The notes under the pieces: generated by a model
Seen by the model: only the letters and a program-made list of their open reading frames with translations
Databases searched by the model: none
Told to the model about the DNA's origin: nothing
Assembly (NCBI GenBank): GCA_030431255.1
Contig: JAUIJL010000016.1
Location: 159,647-223,646 of the forward strand
Source: Thermoanaerobaculia bacterium
GTDB taxonomy: Bacteria; Acidobacteriota; Thermoanaerobaculia; Multivoradales; J023
Reading direction: 5' to 3'
DNA length: 64,000 nucleotides
Position numbers and translations under genes: made by a program
In this document: piece by piece, positions 56,601 to 64,000 of the stretch
Position numbering within the stretch: the stretch's first letter is position 1
Layout: each line of letters opens with the position of its first letter

Positions 56601-58206
56601 ATGTTGAAACATAAGTACGGCAAGTACGGCCATCCATGGATCACTCTGTTTACCATCGCCCTCGGCGTCTTGATGTCGCCGTCCGCCGGGGCACAGAGTA
56701 AAGAGGTTTTTTACAATTGGACGGCACCTGCCGCTGAGCTGCAGCTTGCCGCCGACTCGACCGAGGTCCCTTCAGGTCAGGGCGCGGTTCTTGTCCCCGC
56801 CATGACCAAGGGCGCCGACGAGCCGGAAGTCCTGATTTTTGCGGGTGAACGCAAAAGTAGCCTCCGGATGAACGGGGCAACGGATCTCCGTCACCCCGGG
56901 GAGCTATACCGTGCGCGTTGGAAGCGGCACGGCGGCGCAGATGTCCCAGCACTCGATCGAGGTCGGCGCCGGCAAGACCGTGACCGTCGAGCCGACCTGG
57001 GCCGGGCTCAAGGTCGAAGTCGTGGACACTCAGAATATCCCTCACCGAGGTACCTACGAGATCATTCGCTCAGGCGAGCGTGAGGTCTTCGGCATCGGAT
57101 ACGGCGCGGATGTCCTGCAGGGCGAGTCGTTGTTGGTGTGGCTGCTCGAGCCGGGGCTCTACCGCATCGTGCGCACCGGAGAGACTTATAGGGCGCGCAA
57201 GGATTTCTCGACCGTGTTCCTGCCCGCGGGAGGCATGGTGCACTTCAAGCTGGTGATCGATTCTGATACCGGCGACTTTCGTGGCTCGGGCATCGTCTCA
57301 CCCGAGGAGATGGGCGTGAAGGTTGCCGGAGCCACTTCGAATTGGACCCTTCGCGCCACCGCCAGCGGCGCTGCCAACCTGAGCACGACCGACAACTTCG
57401 TCGGCCGCGCGAACCAGAGCACCGTCGGCGTCACAGCCTTCTTCGACGCCTACGCGACCTACGAGAACGGACCCCATTTCTTCTCCGGCATCTTCGAGCT
57501 GGAAGAGGGTTTCTTGCAGGTGGATCCGGACAACGGTCGAAAGCTGCCCACGCAGCAGACCCAGGACCGGTTGCGGATCGAAGGTCTGTACACCAAATTC
57601 ATCAACGAGCACTGGGGACCCTATGTGCGCGTCGGTCTTTTGACCAACGTCTTCCCCGCCGAGACGCTGGTCACCGAGCCCATCGATGTCGCCTTCAACC
57701 GGCTCGACGGCAGCCGCCAGGTGATCGGCTTCGCGGCCAACGAGCAATACCGCACGGCCGACGCCTTCGGCTCACTGCGTCTGATCGAGGGCTTCGGCGT
57801 CAATGTCCGCCTCTTCAGGAACCAAAACGCTACCATCAACTGGCGGGGCGGTCTCGGCCTGCGCCAGAACCGGTTCGCAAACACCTTCGTCGAGACCGAT
57901 CTGCCGGGTACCCCCGAGCTGGACCTGTTCGAAATCGACGACTTCGACCAGGAAGGTTTGGAGACCACGCTGCTGGGCAACGTTCGCCTGACGCGTCGCC
58001 TGTCCTACATCACGGATCTCGAGATCTTCGCCGACATCGACGACACCGACGACCCGACGATCGACTGGCGCAACACGTTGAGCCTGCGGGTCAGCCGGTT
58101 CCTATCCCTCGACTACACCTTCGATCTGCTCGAATTCCCGCAGGTTTCCGCCGAAACCCAAACTCGGCAAAACTTGCTGCTGAGGCTGTCGTTCGATCTG
58201 CTTTGA
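56601..58206 (+). pseudogene. Outer-membrane beta-barrel-like protein gene with a single-base frameshift
   Basis: ATG 56601 starts a protein with a signal peptide (ITLFTIALGVLMSPSAGAQ). The frame continues to about 56873 (ending ERKSSLRMNG) and then loses sense. A second frame takes over with QRISVTPGSYTVRVGSG and runs to 58206. The switch is explained by one extra G in the run GGGG at 56874-56877. The C-terminal ~300 residues are alternating aromatic strands ending in LLLRLSFDLL, typical of an outer-membrane barrel. The gene is either inactivated or the base is a sequencing error. The family name was not recognised with certainty. Confidence 0.7.
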
Positions 58207-58323
58207 AGCGTGAGTCCGTTTCCGGAATGCTGCGTGCAAGTCCCGTCCTCGTAGCAGCCGGCTGGGGAAACTCGAACACCGGTTAGGCATCCTGCTCGTG
58301 ACGGCGTCGCAAGAGCGAACCGT

Positions 58324-58418
58324 GGGTTGTGGAAGCTGCTGGGCTGTGGAAAACCGCGGACGGTTTCCCACAGCCCTTGGTAAACGCCTGTCGGCGTTTA
58401 CCACAGCTCCCACAACCC
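58324..58418 (+). repeat. Three-way-junction palindromic element
   Basis: An outer stem, 58324-58338 with 58404-58418 (15 bp, one mismatch), encloses two hairpins. Hairpin A pairs 58341-58356 with 58361-58376 (16 bp, one mismatch, CGGA loop). Hairpin B pairs 58378-58388 with 58393-58403 (11 bp perfect, TGTC loop). It lies between two convergent genes. It may be a bidirectional terminator, a REP/MITE-like element or a structured RNA. Confidence 0.75.
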
Positions 58419-58498
58419 CGACGGCGGGTCTGTATCTCGGACCAGCCAGAAACCTCGGTGTTGCCCCGCCTCTTGACCTGAGGAGACCAGATAGGCTG

Positions 58499-60151
58499 CT
58501 AGCCTTGATCCGCGCGCTTGGCTTGGACCAGCCCCCAGCTCTTGAGCTTTCGGTAGAGGGTGGCGGAGCCGATCTGGAGCTGTTCGGCGGTGCGGGTTTG
58601 GTTGCCACTGTTCTGCTCCAACGCTGCGAGGATGTATTCCTTCTCGATAGCACGGAGCGGTTGCACCGTGCCCCCGCTGATGACGGGTTTGGGGAACGCC
58701 CGGCGAATTTCCTCGGCCAGATCCTCCAGGCCCACACGGTTACCGGTTCCGAGGGCCACGGCGCGCTCCATGGCGTTCTCGAGCTCGCGCACGTTGCCTG
58801 GCCAGTCGTAGCGTAGAAGCTGGTCGGCAGCCCCAGGGGTGAGGCCCGAAATCTCGCTCTCCATACGCATCGCCGCGTCCGCCAGCATGAGCCGAGCCAG
58901 CGGCAGAACGTCGTCTCTGCGCTCGCGCAGGGGTGGCACCAAGATCTCGACAACCCTGAGGCGATAGTAGAGATCTTGTCGAAAACGCTCTTCAGAAACG
59001 CGTTGCCCGAGATCGCGGTTGGTGGCGGCGAGCACCCGAACGTCGATCTGGCGACTTTTGTTTTCCCCGATCCGGCGGACCTCTCTCTCCTGAAGCACGC
59101 GCAGGAGCTTGACTTGCATACCTGGAGAAATATCGCCGATCTCATCGAGCAGGATGGTTCCGCCGTTGGCGGCTTCGAAGAGACCGGGGCGATCCGAGGC
59201 CGCGCCGGTAAACGCTCCGCGCGCGTGTCCGAAGAGCTCGCTTTCGAGAAGCGTCTCGGTGATAGCGCCACAGTTGACGGCAATGAAGGGGCCCACCGCT
59301 CGGGTCGACTCTTCGTGGACAAGTCGGGCGACTCGTTCTTTTCCCACGCCGCTCTCGCCGGTGATGAGCACCGTGGCGTCGACCTTCGCGACCCGCCGAG
59401 CCAGGTCGATCACGTGCTGCATCTGCGGGCTCTTGGCGACGATCCCCAGCGGCTCCTCGACGTCGCTGACCACCTGGACCAAGGCGCGGCGGTGGGCACG
59501 GAGTTTCTCCTCTGCGGCCTTCAACGTCTCCGTGACCCGAGTCAGAGAGACATCGAGGCACGCCGCCAGGTGCCCGGACTCGAAGAAAGCAAGCTCATCG
59601 ACCCGGTCTTCTCCCCACTCCTCGCGGCTACGCCCCAGGAGGTGGCACGCTGCATGCCCCTCGCCCAGACACCGGTCTTCGAGCACGTAGATCTCCTTAC
59701 CCGCGGTATGGCTGACGTAGCCGCTCATGAGGCCGCAGATCGTCCAGCACACGGCCGAATCCGGACGACCGAAGTGCAGAAGATGCTGTTCCGCCTCATA
59801 GGAGGCAAGCAGCATCATGCCTTTCTTGCTGAGCGGATCTTCACTACCCGGCTGAATGCGAAAGAGTCCCTCGAGGGTATAGAGCCGAGGGCCGGCGAGG
59901 CGCCATTGCTCATCGTTTGCCCACTGGAATTGCCCTCGTACCGCCTCGGCCATACGCCAGCCGTGAGCGAAGCCAAACTGGGTGAGCACCGCACGAGCGG
60001 CAGTGAGGCCGAAGTTCTCGACCAGGTAGTGCCTCAGGAGGCCCATGGCCACGGCATCGAGGAGCAACGCCCGCTGCCCTGCGAAACGAATCACGCCCCC
60101 GTCAGGGTCGAGCTCCAAAAGCTCTTCGTGGTGTAGATCCTCGACTCGCAT
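58499..60151 (-). CDS. V4R/XylR-type sigma-54-dependent activator
   Basis: A 550-residue regulator. ATG at 60151 has AAGGAG eight bases upstream on this strand. Residues of about 20-125 are XylR_N-like and 130-200 are a V4R domain with conserved Cys and His (CWTICGLMSGYV, CLGEGHAACHLLGR). The AAA+ domain has Walker A GESGVGKE, an intact GAFTGA loop needed to contact sigma-54, Walker B GGTILLDEIGD and R-fingers. A Fis-type helix-turn-helix closes the protein (QTRTAEQLQIGSATLYRKLKSWG). XylR/DmpR relatives sense aromatic compounds through V4R. The ligand here is unknown. A sigma-54 promoter faces the opposite way just upstream. Confidence 0.92.
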   Translation of the reverse strand: MRVEDLHHEELLELDPDGGVIRFAGQRALLLDAVAMGLLRHYLVENFGLTAARAVLTQFGFAHGWRMAEAVRGQFQWANDEQWRLAGPRLYTLEGLFRIQPGSEDPLSKKGMMLLASYEAEQHLLHFGRPDSAVCWTICGLMSGYVSHTAGKEIYVLEDRCLGEGHAACHLLGRSREEWGEDRVDELAFFESGHLAACLDVSLTRVTETLKAAEEKLRAHRRALVQVVSDVEEPLGIVAKSPQMQHVIDLARRVAKVDATVLITGESGVGKERVARLVHEESTRAVGPFIAVNCGAITETLLESELFGHARGAFTGAASDRPGLFEAANGGTILLDEIGDISPGMQVKLLRVLQEREVRRIGENKSRQIDVRVLAATNRDLGQRVSEERFRQDLYYRLRVVEILVPPLRERRDDVLPLARLMLADAAMRMESEISGLTPGAADQLLRYDWPGNVRELENAMERAVALGTGNRVGLEDLAEEIRRAFPKPVISGGTVQPLRAIEKEYILAALEQNSGNQTRTAEQLQIGSATLYRKLKSWGLVQAKRADQG

Positions 60152-60175
60152 CGGCCATCTCCTTCATTTTGAATG

Positions 60176-60204
60176 AGTGTATCTCATTTTGATCAGGTCA
60201 ACAA
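60176..60204 (-). promoter_or_regulatory. Sigma-70-like promoter and operator candidate for the sigma-54 activator
   Basis: On the - strand TTGTTG (60204-60199) and TACACT (60181-60176) are 17 bp apart, 25 bp upstream of the ATG. A palindrome, ATGAG-N5-CTCAT (60173-60187), overlaps the -10 and could be an autorepression site. By eye only. Confidence 0.4.
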
Positions 60205-60260
60205 GAGAGTCGGTTCGAGAGATCCTCTCTAACTCATTAATTATAAAGACGATATTCGTG

Positions 60261-60276
60261 TGGATCGATTTTTGCA
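60261..60276 (+). promoter_or_regulatory. Sigma-54 promoter (-24/-12)
   Basis: TGGATCGATTTTTGCA has GG at 60262-60263 and GC at 60274-60275 with exactly ten bases between, and matches TGGCACG-N4-TTGCA at ten of the twelve defined positions. It faces the + strand, away from the sigma-54 activator gene and toward the broken gene at 60331. AT-rich DNA surrounds it. Confidence 0.6.
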
Positions 60277-60330
60277 TATAAGAGAATCAGCGTGTTCCTC
60301 ATCGACAGGACGCAAACCTGAAAGGAAATG

Positions 60331-60708
60331 CATGCGATCCGATAACAAAGACAGCGGACAGAGCGACGAAGCCGGCATCCAATCTGAAAGCAAGGGCCCT
60401 CCCTTCGACAGATCGCGGAACGCTTTCTTTCCGAGGGCAACGGTGAAGCCGCCAGAACCCGCGGCAACCGGGAGCGTGGTCTCGACAAAATCCAGCCGGA
60501 AGCCTACCGCGAAGTCGAAGAAATCCGTGACGCGGCCGATGCGATGGCCGCGGATGTGTAAGCGCAAGCCTACAACCAGAGCCGGGAAGCGGTGTCGCTC
60601 TATGAGTCCACACGGACCATGGAATCCTACAAGGCGATCGTCACCGACGACACAACTCTCATACTGTCCACTGACAGTGATCTATTCAAATTCTTGAAAG
60701 GCATGTGA
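60331..60708 (+). pseudogene. Broken gene downstream of the sigma-54 promoter, unknown family
   Basis: A start ATG at 60331 (MRSDNKDSGQ) follows a GAAAGGAAATGC ribosome-like site. The frame changes between about 60385 and 60400; the continuing frame reads LRQIAERFLSEGNGEAART and later QPEAYREVEEIRDAADAM. It then meets TAA at 60559-60561, after which coding-like sequence continues (SREAVSLYESTRTMESYKAIV) to TGA at 60706-60708. At least one frameshift and one stop make this a pseudogene. The product was not recognised. Confidence 0.6.
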
Positions 60709-61206
60709 AGCTGAAAGCAAGAACCTTCATGCTTCCATCCGAAAGATATCGAGGCGAAATCGACACACAGAGCCGGTTCGTGATCAAACCACTCCATCTA
60801 ACCGAGGTACGAACTTGAGCTCAAAGGAAACTCATGCAATTTGAAACGACGATCGAGGTCAGTCTGGTCTTTGCAATGCTCGGAGCCCTCTCGGCACTCA
60901 CTGCCGAAACCCGCCGCAGGCTCGCCGGCTCCGCGGCCCCGTGGAGTTATCCGTGGGTTCTGATCAAATCCGAACTCATTCGCCGACACAGGCGAGAAGG
61001 ACCGTGCAGAAACTAAGCCGTCAACGTGCGGAGAGCGTTTGGGAGAACGAAGGAGGCCGGGTCGCCCCGGAGGCCCGTGACGCCGGCGAGCTCGGGGCAC
61101 CTCCAGAACGCTCCCACCCTCCCACCAACCAGGGGCCCAAACCGAATAAGTCAGTGTTTCGTCGACATGGCGAGACCGGCGTCGACCCGAAACATGAGAT
61201 GCGCTG
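60709..61206 (+). other. Intergenic region before the pirin gene
   Basis: No convincing gene. A 60-residue + strand frame at 60834-61016 has AAAGGAA ahead of its ATG and one hydrophobic stretch (LVFAMLGALSALTA), but no conservation cue, so it is not annotated as a gene. No terminator or promoter stands out. Confidence 0.4.
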
Positions 61207-61911
61207 ATGATCACGCTCCGCAAGGCTCAGCAACGCCAATGTGAGCAACGAAACAAGCAAGTCGTCTGGCTCACCTTTCACCCGCGGGACCGAGCCAATC
61301 CGCTCGCCGATAGATTCGGCTCCCTGGAGAGCCTCAGCGAGAACCATCTGCCGCCGAATGCCTACGCATCCAGGCAGCTCTATCACGACGCAGAAGTCGT
61401 CACCTACGTTCGCCAGGGCGCCCTCGCGTATGAAGATTCGGCGGGCGGCTCGGGCGTCATCCACGCGGGTGAGTTTCAACGGATGACCACCGCGAAAGCC
61501 CTTCGCCGGAGTGAGAAGAACGCTTCCCGTACCCAGTGGGCACACATTTTTCGGATATGGCTGCGCCCGTCTCGAGAAGGGCTCACGCCCAGTTGCGAGA
61601 CGAAACGTTTCACTGCGGCCGAGCGAAGAGGTCTGCTGCGCGTCATTGCATCGCCAGATTCCCGACGAGGGTCGCTGCACCTCCACAAGGAGGTACTCAT
61701 CTACTCGGCCCTGCTCGACCCCGGCCAACATGTGATCCACGAGCTGTCACCAGGGCGTGGTGCGTGGCTCCACGTCGTAATGGGACAAGCAAGCCTAGGA
61801 GACGTGCTCTTGACAGCCGGCGATGGCGTCGGGCTCATGGTCGAGCCCGCCGTGTCGCTTACAGCCCAGGAAGAGACCGAGATCATACTCCTCGACCTCC
61901 GTCAGCCCTAG
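61207..61911 (+). CDS. Pirin/YhaK-family bicupin protein
   Basis: A 234-residue protein from ATG 61207. The N-terminal cupin has YHDAEVVTYVRQGALAYEDS and GEFQRMTTAKAL, then AHIFRIWL. The C-terminal half ends in a second cupin (HELSPGRGAWLHVVMGQASL, GDGVGLM). This matches pirin-like proteins such as quercetinase YhaK. Typical metal-site His-x-His before the Glu is replaced here by YHDAE, so metal binding may be altered. Its natural role is unclear in general. Confidence 0.8.
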   Translation: MITLRKAQQRQCEQRNKQVVWLTFHPRDRANPLADRFGSLESLSENHLPPNAYASRQLYHDAEVVTYVRQGALAYEDSAGGSGVIHAGEFQRMTTAKALRRSEKNASRTQWAHIFRIWLRPSREGLTPSCETKRFTAAERRGLLRVIASPDSRRGSLHLHKEVLIYSALLDPGQHVIHELSPGRGAWLHVVMGQASLGDVLLTAGDGVGLMVEPAVSLTAQEETEIILLDLRQP

Positions 61912-62091
61912 CTTGATTGCCGGCAGTGCAGCGCCCTCCTAAGGTCCTACAAGGCTGGATGGGCGTTGCTTCGCGATCTCGGCTTCCCGCCTGCCTGAAA
62001 CTGATGTGCTGGGAAGTGCCTCTGTCGCCCCAACCATCGAGTGTGCGTACGGTCGCACCAGACGACGATGGCGGCTCGGACCACTGGCAAC

Positions 62092-62400
62092 TCACACTAG
62101 CCGTGGTACAAACTCGGGGAGCGGGCCACCGCGGGTGTCCGGGGGATCGGTCCGCTCGGGATGCAGCTCGTCGCGCAGTCGGCGAAGCGCGGTGGATTTT
62201 CCACATCCGGGCTCGCCGGTCAACAGGCCGAGGGCTCGGTGCTCGACGAGGAACCGGAGCCGGGCGTGGAGCTCGTCGAGATCGGGCGCGCGAAAGAGCT
62301 GGTCGCTTTCCAGGTCGTGAGGCCTACCACCGCCAGCGGAAAAGCTCCGTCGAGGTGGAGCTCGGCCCGAAAATCGCACGGAAAGTGGGAGAAGTGAGCC
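62092..62400 (-). pseudogene. N-terminal remnant of an ExeA-like transposition helper ATPase
   Basis: The - strand frame reads LFRAPDLDELHARLRFLVEHRALGLLTGEPGCGKSTALRRLRDEL, with an intact Walker A (GEPGCGKST). This wording is typical of the AAA ATPases that accompany Mu-like or IS-family transposases. The frame ends at 62092 before Walker B. No inverted repeats or transposase are visible nearby. It is a scar of a lost mobile element. Confidence 0.5.
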
Positions 62401-62549
62401 TTCGTTGATCGCGATTCGAGATCGGGCCGCACCCGCCGGTCGAACCAATCGGAGTAACCCGAAAACAGAGGCTCAGTGAAGTTTCGACCGAGTGATCTGA
62501 CCGTCATTCTCGGTCCGTGCTTCTGCTAACCTTCCTGGAGGAGGTAAAC

Positions 62550-62837
62550 ATGAATTACGCCAAAGGTATCGAGCCCCTGAGCGCTCTCGAGTCCCGTTCC
62601 GCTGAATTGGTCCAAACTGCCCGCGACACCGGCAATCCGGTTCTGCTGACTGAAGAGGGCCGCCCTACCGCAGTGCTCCAAGACGTGGACTCCTTCCAAC
62701 GCCAACGCGACACCCTCGCCCTCCTGAAGCTCGTCGTCCAGGGAGAAAACGACTATCGGCGAGGTGATGTATTGAGTCACTCTGAAGCCGACAGTCATTT
62801 TCGCCGCAAGCTCGCAGACCTGAAATCCAGTGACTGA
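62550..62837 (+). CDS. Phd/YefM-type antitoxin
   Basis: ATG at 62550 follows GGAGGAGGT, a very strong ribosome site, and gives 95 residues. The Phd/YefM fold shows as IEPLSALESRSAELVQTARDTGNPVLLTEEGRPTAVLQDVD in register. It would bind DNA and neutralise the toxin encoded downstream. The toxin start overlaps its end by 8 bases. Confidence 0.85.
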   Translation: MNYAKGIEPLSALESRSAELVQTARDTGNPVLLTEEGRPTAVLQDVDSFQRQRDTLALLKLVVQGENDYRRGDVLSHSEADSHFRRKLADLKSSD

Positions 62838-63174
62838 CTCTGAACCAGGCTGCGAGATTATTTGGACCCGCGCGGCGGTGACTGATCTCGACCTGATCAT
62901 CGACTACGTCGCTCATCATTCCAGCCCCGCACGCGCCGCGGATCTTTACGAGAAGCTTCACTCCGCCATCGACACCCTCTGCACTCTGCCCTTGCGAGGA
63001 CGTGTGGTTCCAGAGCTGGGCCTGCTCGGAATCCGAGAATTTCGCGAGCTCATCCAGCGGCCCTACCGCATTGTTTTTCGGCCCCATCAACACAATATTG
63101 TCCTGGTAGGAATTCTCGACGCCCGTCGAGACCTCGAATCGCTTCTAGTCGATCGTGCCCTCCATTCGCCTTGA
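62830..63174 (+). CDS. ParE/RelE-family toxin
   Basis: GTG at 62830 overlaps the antitoxin stop. The 114-residue protein has the RelE/ParE fold pattern: IIWTRAAVTDLDLIIDYVAHHS, then a helix, LPLRGRVVPELG and YRIVFRPHQHNIVLVGILDARRDLESLL. ParE-type members poison gyrase and RelE-type members cleave mRNA; which applies here cannot be decided. It forms a type II toxin-antitoxin pair with the gene upstream. Confidence 0.85.
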   Translation: MTDSEPGCEIIWTRAAVTDLDLIIDYVAHHSSPARAADLYEKLHSAIDTLCTLPLRGRVVPELGLLGIREFRELIQRPYRIVFRPHQHNIVLVGILDARRDLESLLVDRALHSP

Positions 63175-63194
63175 GGTTTGGACGGCAGAAACAC

Positions 63195-64000
63195 TCACAA
63201 CGTCCGCTCCCGGCCCAAATGCCGCTCGTAGGTCCGCACCAAATACCAAGCCAAACGCAGGGGCGACGGCAGCAGCTTGCCCACCAAAAAGCGAGGCGCA
63301 TTGCGTCGCAGGCTTTGCAGATTATTGACCGCATAGATCGCCCGACGGACCGGGTCCGGAGCCAGACGCAAGGCGGCGTTCTCCGCCCGGCTACGGACGA
63401 GATCCGCGGCGGTTTGACCCATCGCCCGGACGACCGTCTCCAGCTGCAGACGGACATCGGACTCGAACGTCCGGCGTCGACCGTCCAGCTCCTCGACGGC
63501 CCGGCGATCTGCTTCGCGCAAGAGCGACCGCTCCGACGGGCTCAGCCGGTCGAAAGCTTCGAGCTGGATCCGCTCGAAATCGACGCCTTTCGGCAGTGAG
63601 GCCAGCTGCTCTCGGATCACCGACAGCTGGGATTCGATCTCCTGCCGACGCAGCAGCGGTGCCAAGATCTGGCTGCGTTGCTCCGACCCGTCGGCGTAGA
63701 GCTCGGACAGCTCGAACGCGGCGTCGCGGGCCTTTCGTCGACCGAGTAGGCCTTTGAGCTCGCCGAAGACCTCCGGCTCCCGTTCGAGGGTCTCGCGGAC
63801 GGCCCGCAGGCCGTGGTCGCGACGCACCTCTTCCAGCGGCCCGTGATTCGAGGGCGAGCAGGCCCTGGCGGAAATCCTCCGGCAGCGTGCCCGGAAGATT
63901 GAGGGACGAGCTTTCCAAAGATATCCGGGGCGGCGACGGCAAGAGACGGGGTTGCGGTAAGGAGCGGTACAGCTCGAGCTCGCGTCGGGCGGCGGCGTCG
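63195..64000 (-). pseudogene. 3' end of an unrecognised gene with a frameshift (runs off the window)
   Basis: The - strand shows one long helical, Arg/Leu/Glu-rich product split by a frameshift near 63841-63850. The upstream frame reads LELYRSLPQPRLLPSPPR and GTLPEDFRQGLLALESR. The downstream frame takes over with PLEEVRRDHGLRAVRETLE and runs to the stop at 63195. One extra base accounts for the change. The helical, charged style and REPEVFGELKG wording remind me of the C-terminal part of TraA/MobA-type relaxases, but I could not confirm this. The gene begins beyond 64000. Confidence 0.45.

Noticed and set aside
58976..60136. 386-residue + strand frame over the sigma-54 activator
   Set aside because: Antisense shadow; the - strand shows intact AAA+ motifs.
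60834..61016. 60-residue + strand frame with a good AAAGGAA site
   Set aside because: Only one hydrophobic stretch and no family cue; not strong enough to annotate as a gene.

Overview
The window is high-GC DNA with long secreted multidomain proteins that end in or contain a 'DGFESG...W' motif, DUF11-type and 'WELLVKVLDG' C-terminal modules, RHS and CHAT/caspase proteins. From memory of those protein styles this suggests an Acidobacteriota (Thermoanaerobaculia-like) or similar soil/sediment bacterium; no rRNA, tRNA or marker gene here fixes the taxonomy. Almost everything up to 49 kb is on the + strand. Layout: (1) 1-4.5 kb is the 3' end of a type 2 BREX phage-defence locus (pglZ 3' part, brxD, brxHI). 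(2) 4.9-11.6 kb carries two large exported proteins, a tyrosinase-family copper protein and a protein with two c-type haem motifs. This block lies between two 76-bp direct copies of the 3' end of brxHI, so it may be an insertion. (3) 12.0-27.1 kb is one tightly packed + strand cluster: ECF sigma factor, zinc-finger anti-sigma factor, TPR-CHAT lipoprotein, a small basic-tailed protein, a caspase with an Asn-rich tail, two very large unrecognised proteins (975 and 791 aa), a zinc-ribbon/TM/TPR protein, a second, exported caspase, an exported protein and a DUF4384 protein. This is the best candidate for an undescribed system: a stress- or infection-triggered caspase-like protease pathway. (4) 27.6-44.1 kb holds very large exported or cell-surface proteins: a CBM6/Ig-like giant, an RHS toxin with an overlapping probable immunity gene, and a transglutaminase-like multidomain protein. 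(5) 44.2-49.0 kb has a broken ConA-like domain gene, a Cys/Trp repeat membrane protein coupled by ATGA overlap to a PP2C/SpoIIE phosphatase, and a GAF histidine kinase with a NarL-type response regulator. (6) 49.1-62.5 kb looks like a decaying stress-tolerance island, mostly on the - strand: BON lipoprotein, DUF883-like protein, remnants of a cyclic glucan synthase and of a CBS/M50 protease, a tiny Lys-rich protein, an SLC13 transporter, groES-groEL, a frameshifted outer-membrane protein, a V4R sigma-54 activator facing a sigma-54 promoter, a broken gene, a pirin and a remnant transposition ATPase. (7) 62.5-64 kb has a Phd/ParE-type toxin-antitoxin pair and a frameshifted - strand gene that runs off the window. 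Working together: the window combines defence (BREX, caspase/CHAT cluster, RHS toxin/immunity, TA) with envelope and stress functions, and carries several scars of recombination, as expected in an accessory region. Domain calls come from reading motifs by eye; none was checked by a search.
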